DNA from: Flavobacteriaceae bacterium
GTDB lineage: Bacteria; Bacteroidota; Bacteroidia; Flavobacteriales; Flavobacteriaceae
NCBI GenBank assembly: GCA_028280265.1
Contig: JANQMD010000039.1
Coordinates: 1-64,000, forward strand
DNA: 64,000 bases
Direction: 5' to 3'
Of the stretch, positions 17,220 through 24,995 are shown piece after piece. A program made the translations under genes and the position numbers. Below the pieces are notes generated by a model. It did no database searches. It had not been told where the DNA came from and was given only the letters and a program-made list of their open reading frames with translations. Position 1 is the first letter of the stretch. The number at the start of each line of letters is the position of its first letter.

Positions 17220-17247
17220 CAAACCTAGGCTAAATTACCTCAACAAA
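17220..17247 (-). promoter_or_regulatory. Putative promoter for the GH81 gene
   Basis: Read on the minus strand, TTTG (17247-17244), 16 bases, then TAGGTTTG (17227-17220) gives an exact -7 match to TAnnTTTG with a slightly short spacer. The start codon at 17193 follows 26 bases later. Confidence 0.5.
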
Positions 17248-17340
17248 CGAAAAATCAGCCCATACAAAAACCATACACAGCCCAGTGCTACCTTGTAAAT
17301 TAAGTAGTTGTACGTACAACAATAAGTCTACGAGGCTATA

Positions 17341-17733
17341 TCAAGCAAAATTATTTGAGATTAATTCTGCCAGAGAAACAAACTCTTCCTGTGATAACTT
17401 CTCCTTCTTCACAAATCGCATATCATCCATATAATTAATTGGAATTAAATGTACATGTACATGAGGGACTTCCAATCCAATAACACTCATTCCAATTCGT
17501 TCACACGGAATCGACTTTTCTAAAGCTTTGGCTACACGATAAGAAAAACTCATCAAGCCATCGTAGGTTTCCTTATCCAAGTCAAAAATTTTATTGACTT
17601 CTTTCTTAGGAATTACCAACGTATGTCCTTTTGCATTGGGATTGATATCTAAAAATGCATAATAGTTTTGGTCTTCAGCAATTTTGTATGATGGAATCTC
17701 TCCTTGTACGATTTTTGTAAATATTGTAGCCAT
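17341..17733 (-). CDS. HIT family nucleotide hydrolase/transferase
   Basis: The 130-residue protein carries the histidine triad HVHVHLIPI around residues 91-99, preceded by GLEVP, and the N-terminal family signature FTKIVQGEIPSYKI with FLDINPNAKGHTLVIPKKE. This is the Hint-like branch of HIT proteins, which hydrolyse AMP- or GMP-linked substrates such as adenosine phosphoramidates. Size and motifs are complete. It lies downstream of greA on the same strand, separated by a gap that holds an inverted-repeat element, a pairing that is common in Bacteroidota. Confidence 0.93.
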   Translation of the reverse strand: MATIFTKIVQGEIPSYKIAEDQNYYAFLDINPNAKGHTLVIPKKEVNKIFDLDKETYDGLMSFSYRVAKALEKSIPCERIGMSVIGLEVPHVHVHLIPINYMDDMRFVKKEKLSQEEFVSLAELISNNFA

Positions 17734-17763
17734 AGTAAGTATTCAATTTTTATAAAATTAAAA

Positions 17764-17925
17764 AGCCATTTCGAGTGAAACGAGAAATCTAAAGTAAACT
17801 ACCTCGGTACAAGCACACGATGCATTGACACAAGGCTAAATTTTAATTTCGAAGCAAACCTATGAGTGCTAACTCCTTTGACGATGCCAATAAATATGAG
17901 ATTTCTCCCTCTGGTCGAAATGACA
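17764..17925. repeat. Inverted-repeat element between greA and the HIT gene
   Basis: The left arm (17764-17790, containing CATTTCGAGTGAAACGAG) is an imperfect inverse complement of the right arm (17899-17925, containing CTCTGGTCGAAATGACA). They enclose about 108 bases with no open frame of note. The arms match the AGATTTCTC...CGAAATGACA style of short interspersed palindromes common in flavobacterial intergenic DNA. No transposase is present, so it resembles a MITE/REP-type sequence. Confidence 0.65.
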
Positions 17926-17948
17926 GTTGTAAAAATTTCTTGAAATAA

Positions 17949-18422
17949 TTATCTAGAAATTTCTAGAATTTCAAATGCCATCATCCCATTTGGCACCTGA
18001 ATTTCAGTAGTTTCTCCAACTTTTTTCCCCAACAATCCTTTTCCTATGGGAGAGTTCACTGATAATTTTCCATTTCTCACATCCGATTCAGAATCAGCAA
18101 CCAACGTATAGCTAAATTCCATACCGTTTGCAGTATTCTTTATTTTAACAGTTGAGTGAATTAAAATCTTGGAAGTATCCAATTGCGATTCATCAATAAT
18201 TCTAGCATTCGCCACTACATTTTTAAGCTTCGCTATCTTAGTTTCTAAAAGCGATTGTTCTTCCTTAGCTGCATGGTATTCTGCATTCTCACTCAAATCT
18301 CCTTTGTCTCTTGCATCGGCAATTTCCTGAGACACTCTTGGTCTTTCAACTTGCTCTAAATGAGCTAATTCATCCTTTAACTTCTTTAATCCTTCTGGGG
18401 TATAATATGATACATTACTCAT
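17949..18422 (-). CDS. greA: Transcription elongation factor GreA
   Basis: The 157-residue protein has the GreA layout: an N-terminal coiled coil with YYTPEGLKKLKDELAHLE and the acidic-tip segment DARDKGDLSENAEYHAAKE (about residues 37-55), then a C-terminal FKBP-like domain with YTLVADSESDVRNGKLSVNSPIGKGLLG. The factor enters the RNA polymerase secondary channel and stimulates cleavage of backtracked transcripts. Length matches the family. It is the upstream partner of the HIT gene. Confidence 0.97.
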   Translation of the reverse strand: MSNVSYYTPEGLKKLKDELAHLEQVERPRVSQEIADARDKGDLSENAEYHAAKEEQSLLETKIAKLKNVVANARIIDESQLDTSKILIHSTVKIKNTANGMEFSYTLVADSESDVRNGKLSVNSPIGKGLLGKKVGETTEIQVPNGMMAFEILEISR

Positions 18423-18566
18423 AATCTTCCTTGTTTAATTCAATACTATACTTACATCTATAGAAACAAAAAATCTCATTGCCCTTTTACAGAATGAGAT
18501 TTACACTACAAATGTACAAAATATTTGTAACTTGCCTGCGTTTTAGAGTAAATCTCCAATGTAAAG

Positions 18567-18989
18567 ATGATGAAGAACCTCCTATTTTTATTTGTAATTC
18601 TCTTTTTTACTAGCTGCACATCTAACAACGGAGGCAACAACGATTGTATTCCTTTTTTATCTGTAAATGGAACTGTAAATTTAGACCTTCCAGAGTTTAT
18701 CAATCTACAAGTAATAGGAGGTCACACATCAACTGTCATTTCAAACAGGAACATTCTTATTATTCGGAGATCTTCCAATTTTCAAGCATTCGATTTGCAA
18801 TGTCCAGAACAAAATTGTTCTACTCCCATGAGTTTCGATGGTCTAAAGCTTATTTGTAGATGCAACAACAACCAGCATGAATACAATTCTTTAAACGGCT
18901 CTCCGCTTACTTCAGGAACAACCTGTTTTGCAAAAGAATATCGTGTAGAAAATTTAAATGGATCCATCTTAAGAATCACTAATTTTTAA
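18567..18989 (+). CDS. Rieske-like lipoprotein with incomplete cluster motif
   Basis: The 140-residue predicted lipoprotein has the lipobox FFTSC, cleaved before the cysteine at about residue 17. Its C-terminal half resembles the Bacteroidota Rieske-fold lipoproteins: VYD-like strand FQAFDLQCPEQNC, then LICRCNNNQHEYNSLNGSPLTSG and YRVENLNGSILRI. A canonical Rieske centre needs Cys-X-His and Cys-X2-His. Here the first box has no histidine and the second is Cys-Arg-Cys with a histidine five residues on, so normal [2Fe-2S] binding is doubtful. It stands alone, divergent from greA and upstream of purK. Confidence 0.65.
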   Translation: MMKNLLFLFVILFFTSCTSNNGGNNDCIPFLSVNGTVNLDLPEFINLQVIGGHTSTVISNRNILIIRRSSNFQAFDLQCPEQNCSTPMSFDGLKLICRCNNNQHEYNSLNGSPLTSGTTCFAKEYRVENLNGSILRITNF

Positions 18990-19013
18990 TCTGTTTTCAG
19001 AGAATAGAATTTG

Positions 19014-19021
19014 TATTTTTG
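19014..19021 (+). promoter_or_regulatory. -7 element TATTTTTG for purK
   Basis: TATTTTTG fits TAnnTTTG exactly and lies 24 bases before the purK TTG start. No clear -33 TTTG is seen. Confidence 0.42.
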
Positions 19022-19045
19022 TGGGAATTTTGAATTAATTCCGTT

Positions 19046-20203
19046 TTGAAAAATTATTTTTCTTCTCATTTTAGGCTAGGTGTTTTAGGAGGTGGACAGT
19101 TAGGAAGAATGCTTCTTACTGAAACTCAAAAGCTAGATATTTATACCGTTATTTTAGACAAATCTGAAGACGCACCTTGCGCGCAAATTTGTAATGAATT
19201 TCATCAAGGTGATTTGTTAGATTACGATACTGTTTACAATTTTGGAAAAAAAGTAGATCTGCTTACCATAGAAATTGAAAATGTAAATATAGATGCCCTA
19301 GACAAATTAGAATCTGAAGGATTAGCCGTTTACCCTAAGCCCAAAGACTTACGAATTATTCAAAACAAAGCTTTGCAAAAAAAGTTTTACATGGAACATC
19401 AAATTCCTACGGCAGACTTCTTCCATTATGCGTATTTGGAAGAGCTAAAACATGCTATTGAGAATGGCATTATTGAATTTCCTTTTGTGTGGAAATCGGC
19501 TCGTTTTGGATATGATGGAAATGGAGTGAAAATTGTGAAAAGTTCCAATGATTTAGAATCACTTCCAACAAGCGAGTGCATTGCAGAGAAACTAATACCT
19601 TTTGAGAATGAACTTGCTGTGATTGTGGCTAGAAATCAATCTGGTGAAGTAAAAACATATCCTGTTGTTGAAATGGAATTCCATCCAGAAGCCAATCAGG
19701 TAGAATATGTCATTTGCCCTGCTAGAATTGATGATGAAGTTGCTAAAAAAGCAAGAGAAGTTGCCTTGAAAGTTGCCAGTGCCTTTGACTTTGTTGGGCT
19801 TTTAGCTGTGGAAATGTTTCAAACAAAAGACAATGAAATATTAGTCAATGAAGTAGCTCCACGAACACATAATTCAGGACACTACAGCATAGAAGCCAGT
19901 TATACCAGTCAATTTGAACAACATGTCCGAAGCATTCTCGATTTACCTCTAGGAAATACGGATAGCAAGGTAGCTGGAATTATGGTAAATTTGGTAGGAG
20001 CAGAAGGATATACTGGAGATGTTGTCTATGAAAATATTGAGGAAATCATCAGAATTGATGGGGTGACACCTCATATTTACGGAAAGAAAATGACCAAACC
20101 ATTCCGAAAAATGGGTCATGTGACTATTGTCAATAAAGACATTGCAAAGGCTAGAGAAATAGCGCAAAAAGTAAAAGAAACGATTAAAGTAATTAGCAAA
20201 TAA
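19046..20203 (+). CDS. purK: 5-(carboxyamino)imidazole ribonucleotide synthase
   Basis: The 385-residue ATP-grasp enzyme makes N5-CAIR from AIR, bicarbonate and ATP in purine synthesis. It begins RLGVLGGGQLGRMLL and has the ATP-grasp segment FVWKSARFGYDGNGVKIV with AEKLIPFENELAVIVAR, then LAVEMFQTKDNEILVNEVAPRTHNSGHYSIEA. The frame is closed by a stop at 19031, so TTG at 19046 is the only standard start that keeps the nucleotide-binding strand. It heads an operon with purE, whose start is separated from it by a palindromic repeat element. Confidence 0.95.
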   Translation: MKNYFSSHFRLGVLGGGQLGRMLLTETQKLDIYTVILDKSEDAPCAQICNEFHQGDLLDYDTVYNFGKKVDLLTIEIENVNIDALDKLESEGLAVYPKPKDLRIIQNKALQKKFYMEHQIPTADFFHYAYLEELKHAIENGIIEFPFVWKSARFGYDGNGVKIVKSSNDLESLPTSECIAEKLIPFENELAVIVARNQSGEVKTYPVVEMEFHPEANQVEYVICPARIDDEVAKKAREVALKVASAFDFVGLLAVEMFQTKDNEILVNEVAPRTHNSGHYSIEASYTSQFEQHVRSILDLPLGNTDSKVAGIMVNLVGAEGYTGDVVYENIEEIIRIDGVTPHIYGKKMTKPFRKMGHVTIVNKDIAKAREIAQKVKETIKVISK

Positions 20204-20304
20204 CGTCATTACTAGCTGTTACCCTGAGTCCGTCGAAGGGAAAGCGAAGTAATCTTATCAATTATACAGATTGCTTCTCACGCTTTCGCGTGATCGCAAT
20301 GACA
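20204..20304. repeat. Palindromic interspersed repeat between purK and purE
   Basis: The outer ends (CGTCATT at 20204 and AATGACA ending at 20304) and inner ends (AAGCGAAGTAATCT and AGATTGCTTCTCACGC) form a long imperfect inverted repeat. The right half carries its own hairpin CACGC-TTTC-GCGTG (20279-20292). This is the classic flavobacterial short palindrome that reads TCATTGCGAT...GAAGCAATCT. It starts directly at the purK stop and could act as a processing or attenuation structure inside the operon. Confidence 0.75.
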
Positions 20305-20318
20305 TCAATCAAAGAATT

Positions 20319-20798
20319 ATGGTAGGAATTATTATGGGAAGTGATTCGGATCTTCCAATCATGCAAGAAGCAATTGATATTTTAGAGAGTTTTGATATCC
20401 AAATTGAAGTAGATATTGTATCTGCTCATAGAACTCCAGAAAAATTATTCGATTATGCAACCAACGCTCATAAAAGAGGCATCAAAGCAATTATAGCAGG
20501 TGCTGGTGGTGCTGCGCATTTGCCAGGTATGGTGGCTTCTATGAGTCCACTTCCTGTGATTGGTGTTCCTGTAAAAAGCAGAAATTCTATCGATGGCTGG
20601 GATTCTGTTTTGTCCATTCTCCAAATGCCAGGTGGTGTTCCTGTTGCTACCGTTGCTTTAGATGGAGCCAAGAACGCTGGAATTCTAGCCGCTCAAATTA
20701 TTGGAGCCTCAGACAAGTGCGTGCTAGACAAAATCATTGCCTACAAAGAAGGGTTAAAGTTGAAAGTAAACAAGGCCTCAGAGCGTGTAAAGAAGTAA
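20319..20798 (+). CDS. purE: N5-carboxyaminoimidazole ribonucleotide mutase
   Basis: The product of 159 residues rearranges N5-CAIR to CAIR, the step after PurK. It begins MVGIIMGSDSDLPIMQEA and has the substrate-binding SAHRTPEKLFDYA, IIAGAGGAAHLPGM and GVPVKSRNSIDGWDSVLSI, all diagnostic of class I PurE. The frame is open further upstream, but only because it reads through the palindromic repeat; the ATG at 20319 gives the normal family length. It is followed 20 bases later by a signal-peptide protein on the same strand. Confidence 0.97.
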   Translation: MVGIIMGSDSDLPIMQEAIDILESFDIQIEVDIVSAHRTPEKLFDYATNAHKRGIKAIIAGAGGAAHLPGMVASMSPLPVIGVPVKSRNSIDGWDSVLSILQMPGGVPVATVALDGAKNAGILAAQIIGASDKCVLDKIIAYKEGLKLKVNKASERVKK

Positions 20799-20818
20799 TC
20801 AGTCATCCTGTAACTCCT

Positions 20819-21430
20819 ATGAAAAAGTGTTTTTTCACTCTTTTTGTACTATGTTCTTTATTCGCGTTCACCCAAGAAGCAAAAAACTCGAATTCTATTT
20901 TTTTTGTTGATTTTATGCTTGGTGCATCTGGCGGGAATGTCTCTGGATTTAGTTCAATGGCATCACTAAACTATCAATACAAAGACCATCTTTTCTCCAT
21001 ACGCAGAAATAGTATTCGAGTTATTGAGGATGATTTTGGTTTATTGTTTTGGTTTCTTCCATTCACACTCTTAGATGCTCAAAAAAAACTAACCGAAACT
21101 GCATTTTTATATGGGAAAAGATACATTAAAGATGGTTTTTCTTATTCTTTTTCGGCTGGAATTTCTAGTATTCAAGCTCGAAAACTAGATGCAAATAATG
21201 TCATTGTACTCAATACAAAATCAATGGTTGGAATTCCTGTTGAGTTTAATGTCAGATGGTTTAAATCTAAAAAGAGTACCTATAAATTCCTCGGACTTGT
21301 CCCAATCGGAAAACCTACAGGACTTGGAATGAGCACTGGAATCAAAATTTTTGGTACTATTGCGAACGAAGCTTATGTTGGTATTGGTATTAATTTTGGC
21401 TTTGGTTATTATAAAAAATATATTAATTGA
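20819..21430 (+). CDS. Secreted protein of unknown function
   Basis: I do not recognise this protein of about 203 residues. It has a signal peptide (MKKCFFTLFVLCSLFAFTQ), then glycine- and aromatic-rich strands (FVDFMLGASGGNVSGFSS, DGFSYSFSAGISS, AYVGIGINFGFGYYKKY), suggesting a small outer-membrane beta-barrel. The start at 20819 is chosen because it begins the signal peptide; a longer open frame overlaps purE out of phase. It sits between purE and the M3 peptidase gene with short gaps (20 and 13 bases), so it may share their transcript without a pathway link. Confidence 0.72.
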   Translation: MKKCFFTLFVLCSLFAFTQEAKNSNSIFFVDFMLGASGGNVSGFSSMASLNYQYKDHLFSIRRNSIRVIEDDFGLLFWFLPFTLLDAQKKLTETAFLYGKRYIKDGFSYSFSAGISSIQARKLDANNVIVLNTKSMVGIPVEFNVRWFKSKKSTYKFLGLVPIGKPTGLGMSTGIKIFGTIANEAYVGIGINFGFGYYKKYIN

Positions 21431-21443
21431 AAATTGATCTTAG

Positions 21444-23465
21444 ATGAATCCCTTATTAGAAGATTTTAATACGGCACCTTTCTCAAAAGTTAAAGTAAGT
21501 GATTACAAACCTGCTATTAAAGAAGCAATAAACAGTAACAAAAAAGAGATTGATGTTATCGCTAACAATCCAGATGCTCCTACTTTTCAAAATACAACTG
21601 AAGCATTGGATTACACTGGTAAAAAACTTGGTAGAATTACAAGTATTTTCTTCAATTTGAATGCCGCGGAAACTTCGAAAGAAATTCAAGAGATCGCTAA
21701 AGAAATTTCGCCTTGGTTAAGTGAGTTTAAAAATGACGTAATGTTAAATGTAGCACTTTTCCAAAGAGTAAAAGCCGTCTATGATCAAAGAGATCAATTA
21801 GGACTTAATCCTGAGCAAAGTATGTTACTGGAAAAACAGTACAAAAGGTTTTCTAGAAACGGTGCCAATTTGAATGATAATGATAAACAAGAATTGCGAA
21901 AGCTAGATGCACAACTTTCGAAACTCTCTTTACAGTTTGGAGAACATGTTTTGGCTGATAATAATGACTATGAGTTACATATCACTGACGAAAAAGAGCT
22001 ATCTGGTTTGCCTGAAAGCGTTCGAGAAGCTGCAAAAATGACTGCAAAAGAAAAAGGGAAAGAAGGTTGGATTTTCACACTTGATTATCCCAGTTATGTT
22101 CCCTTTATGACCTATGCAGATGATAGAAATTTACGTCAAGAGCTATCTATTGCTTTTGGCAGAAAAGGGTTTCAAAATAATGACAACAATAATGAGCATA
22201 TTGTTTTGGAGATTGTAAATCTTAGGCATAAAAGAGCTCAGTTATTAGGATATTCATCTCATGCCCACTTTGTTTTGGAAGAGAGAATGGCAGAAAGACC
22301 AGAGAAAGTTTCTGCTTTTTTAGAAGATTTACTCAGCAAAGCAAAACCCGCAGCTGAAAGAGAATTTACAAATCTTCAGAACTATGCTAAAAAGCTAGAT
22401 GGAATTAATCAGCTGCAAAAATGGGACAGTGCTTATTACTCTGAAAAGCTCAAAAAAGAGTTGTTCAATTTAGATCAGGAAATTTTAAAACCTTATTTCA
22501 AACTAGAGAATGTTATTGAAGGTGTTTTTACAATTGCTAATAAGCTCTATGAACTAACTTTTAAGGAAGTTTTTGATATTGAAAAATATCATGAGGATGT
22601 GAAAACGTATCGTGTACATAATGTGAATGGCGATTTTATCGCTGTTTTCTATGCAGATTTTCATCCAAGAGAGGGAAAAAGAAATGGTGCTTGGATGACT
22701 TCATACAAACCTCAGCAAATTACAAATGGAGAAAATGAGCGCCCTCATATCTCCATCGTGTGTAATTTCACAAAACCTACCGATACCAAACCATCCTTAT
22801 TGAGTTTTAATGAAGTAACTACATTGTTTCATGAATTTGGTCATGCCCTACATGGTATGTTAGCAAACACAACCTACAACAGCCTTTCGGGAACCTCTGT
22901 ATCTTGGGACTTTGTTGAATTACCAAGTCAAGTTTTAGAAAACTGGTGCTACGAAAAAGAAGCGTTGGAATTGTTTGCGAAACATTATGAAACTGGAGAG
23001 AACATCCCTATGGAATATGTTGAAAAAATTAAAGAGTCAGCCAGTTTCCATGAAGGTATGCAAACGCTCAGGCAACTAAGTTTTGGGCTATTGGATATGG
23101 CTTGGCATGGAAATGAGTCGCCAGAAAAAATCACTTCTGTTAAAGAGTTTGAATCCCGGTCTTTTGCAGATACACAATTGTATCCAGATATTGCTGAGAA
23201 TTGCATGAGTACTGCTTTTTCTCACATCTTTCAAGGTGGATATTCTGCTGGATATTACTCTTACAAATGGGCAGAGGTATTAGATGCAGATGCTTTTGAA
23301 TATTTTCAAAAGGAAGGAATTTTCAATAAAGAGATTGCTAATAAATTCAAAGATCATGTGCTAAGCAAAGGCGGAACTGAAAAACCCATGGTTTTATACA
23401 AACGCTTTCGCGGTAAAGAACCTAAACCTGACGCTTTACTAAAAAGAGCAGGATTGTTGCGTTAA
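21444..23465 (+). CDS. M3 family metallopeptidase (Dcp / oligopeptidase A type)
   Basis: The 673-residue zinc peptidase has the M3 active site FHEFGHALHGML at about residues 460-471 (HExxH plus the downstream glutamate region VELPSQVLENWCYE). Also visible are WMTSYKPQQ, FSHIFQGGYSAGYYSYKWAE and a C-terminal LSKGGTEKPMVLYKRFRGKEPKPDALL, all typical of peptidyl-dipeptidase Dcp and oligopeptidase A. No signal peptide is present, so it is probably cytoplasmic and degrades short peptides. Dcp releases dipeptides from C-termini while OpdA cleaves internally; sequence by eye does not separate them. Confidence 0.93.
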   Translation: MNPLLEDFNTAPFSKVKVSDYKPAIKEAINSNKKEIDVIANNPDAPTFQNTTEALDYTGKKLGRITSIFFNLNAAETSKEIQEIAKEISPWLSEFKNDVMLNVALFQRVKAVYDQRDQLGLNPEQSMLLEKQYKRFSRNGANLNDNDKQELRKLDAQLSKLSLQFGEHVLADNNDYELHITDEKELSGLPESVREAAKMTAKEKGKEGWIFTLDYPSYVPFMTYADDRNLRQELSIAFGRKGFQNNDNNNEHIVLEIVNLRHKRAQLLGYSSHAHFVLEERMAERPEKVSAFLEDLLSKAKPAAEREFTNLQNYAKKLDGINQLQKWDSAYYSEKLKKELFNLDQEILKPYFKLENVIEGVFTIANKLYELTFKEVFDIEKYHEDVKTYRVHNVNGDFIAVFYADFHPREGKRNGAWMTSYKPQQITNGENERPHISIVCNFTKPTDTKPSLLSFNEVTTLFHEFGHALHGMLANTTYNSLSGTSVSWDFVELPSQVLENWCYEKEALELFAKHYETGENIPMEYVEKIKESASFHEGMQTLRQLSFGLLDMAWHGNESPEKITSVKEFESRSFADTQLYPDIAENCMSTAFSHIFQGGYSAGYYSYKWAEVLDADAFEYFQKEGIFNKEIANKFKDHVLSKGGTEKPMVLYKRFRGKEPKPDALLKRAGLLR

Positions 23466-23535
23466 CATTAATTAACTACTAAAACTATAGTACGTTGGTT
23501 TTAATACATATCTTAGTTACTGGTTTTTAGTAGTT

Positions 23536-24816
23536 ATGAAAAAATGTACCCTCTTTCTGCTGCTTTTTGCATCTCTTGTTTCTTTTTCTCAAAAGAAAAT
23601 TTATGGAAGAGTTTTGGATACCGAGAACAAACCTCTCATGGGGGCAAGTGTGTATTTAAACAATACATCCATAGGAACCACAACAGATGATGAGGGAAAT
23701 TTTGAACTTTCTATCAATGAAGGTACTTATGATTTAATTGTAAGCTACATCGGTTATGAAACCATTCAATATGTTTTGGATTCTAAATCTCAAACTAGAA
23801 AGTTGGTTTTTAAGATGCTACAAAAAGCCAATACGTTGGATGAAGTAGTCATCCGGAAAAAGAAAATGTCTGCTGAAGACCGTGCCTATTTTATTCAGCG
23901 TTTTAAAACCACTTTCATTGGGAGAACCAATCTAGCAGCCGAATGTAAAATAAAAAATGAAAAAGCAATTCTGTTGGATTTTGATGACGCTACTAGAACG
24001 TTAGAAGTTTCCTCTAAAGAACCACTAGAGATCATTCACAAAGGTTTGGGTTATAAAATCATCTACGATTTAGTTCATTTTCAGCTCACGCCAACACAAG
24101 TTACTTTCTTAGGATACTCTCGATATGAAGAGCTAAAAGGAGGCAAAAGAAAGCAGAGAAAGTGGCGAAAAAATAGACTGAGGGCATACAATGGGTCTAT
24201 GATGCATTTTGTCCGATCCGTCATTCAAAACAATTTCAAAAAAGAGGGATTTGTGGTCAATCAGTATAAAAAAGTCCCAAACCCAGAAAGACCTTCAGAC
24301 AGTCTCATCCGCTTGGCAAGAGATTACATCAGATTAACTCCTTTTAAAGTAGGAGAATCTATATCCATTTCGGGCATGTCTAAACAAGCTATTAATATTA
24401 TCTCTGACGTTCAAGATCAGAAAGCAAAAAACACTCAGCTTTTGGACACTACCGAAATGACTCGAGAGAGAGCTTCCTTCATATTGAGAAAAGCTCGCTT
24501 GAAAAAGTTTAATGACGTATTAGTTAAAGAGGATTTAACAACGGAAGATTTTGTCATTCGCACAGGATCTGTCTTTAAAATACAATTCATCAATGAACTA
24601 GAAGTCAAATACATAAAGGAAAAAGAGGAGTATGCTTTTCGGCCAGGGCCTAACCGATTAGATTATCAGGCTTCCAGAATGATTCTTCTAAAAAAGAATG
24701 CCATTTTAGACCCTAGTGGTACCATTATTCAACCTTTGGATATTTTTTTAGATGGATATTGGGGATACGAGAAGGTTGCTGACACACTGCCTCTCGACTA
24801 TCAACCTAAAAAATAG
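23536..24816 (+). CDS. Carboxypeptidase-like regulatory domain protein
   Basis: The 426-residue secreted or outer-membrane protein has a signal peptide (MKKCTLFLLLFASLVSFS) followed by a CarboxypepD_reg-like beta-sandwich (about residues 20-108: KKIYGRVLDTENKPLMGASVYL, YDLIVSYIGYETIQY, LDEVVIRKKKM). The basic region from residue 110 onward is not recognisable beyond the many Bacteroidota surface proteins with this N-terminal module. There is no TonB plug or barrel, so it is not a receptor. It is the last plus-strand gene before a convergent repeat-bearing gap. Confidence 0.8.
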   Translation: MKKCTLFLLLFASLVSFSQKKIYGRVLDTENKPLMGASVYLNNTSIGTTTDDEGNFELSINEGTYDLIVSYIGYETIQYVLDSKSQTRKLVFKMLQKANTLDEVVIRKKKMSAEDRAYFIQRFKTTFIGRTNLAAECKIKNEKAILLDFDDATRTLEVSSKEPLEIIHKGLGYKIIYDLVHFQLTPTQVTFLGYSRYEELKGGKRKQRKWRKNRLRAYNGSMMHFVRSVIQNNFKKEGFVVNQYKKVPNPERPSDSLIRLARDYIRLTPFKVGESISISGMSKQAINIISDVQDQKAKNTQLLDTTEMTRERASFILRKARLKKFNDVLVKEDLTTEDFVIRTGSVFKIQFINELEVKYIKEKEEYAFRPGPNRLDYQASRMILLKKNAILDPSGTIIQPLDIFLDGYWGYEKVADTLPLDYQPKK

Positions 24817-24875
24817 TCAACCTTTTTCAACATGAGTCGACATCATTAAAAAACAGGTTACTTATAATAATCCAT

Positions 24876-24943
24876 GTCATTCCTGCGAAAGCAGGAATCT
24901 AAATACTTATATTTTACTAGACTCCTGCTTTCGCAGGAGTGAC
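24876..24943. repeat. Paired REP-like hairpins in a convergent gap
   Basis: Two 25-base arms in inverse orientation (24876-24900 and 24919-24943) each fold into an 8-bp hairpin: ATTCCTGC-GAAA-GCAGGAAT, and ACTCCTGC-TTTC-GCAGGAGT. The arms differ at two positions that pair with each other inside each hairpin (T-A versus C-G). This is the well-known TCATTCCTGCGAAAGCAGGAATCT type of bacterial interspersed palindrome. No transposase is linked. Confidence 0.85.
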
Positions 24944-24995
24944 AATTAAATTGAAAATAGTTAAGAATAAGAAACTTAAATTAATGTTTTATGTC

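Noticed and set aside
17764..17925. Intact insertion sequence
   Set aside because: The element is about 160 bases with no transposase frame.
20271..20318. Longer N-terminus for purE
   Set aside because: The extra codons are translated from a palindromic intergenic repeat; PurE family proteins start at the Met of MVGIIMGSDSD.
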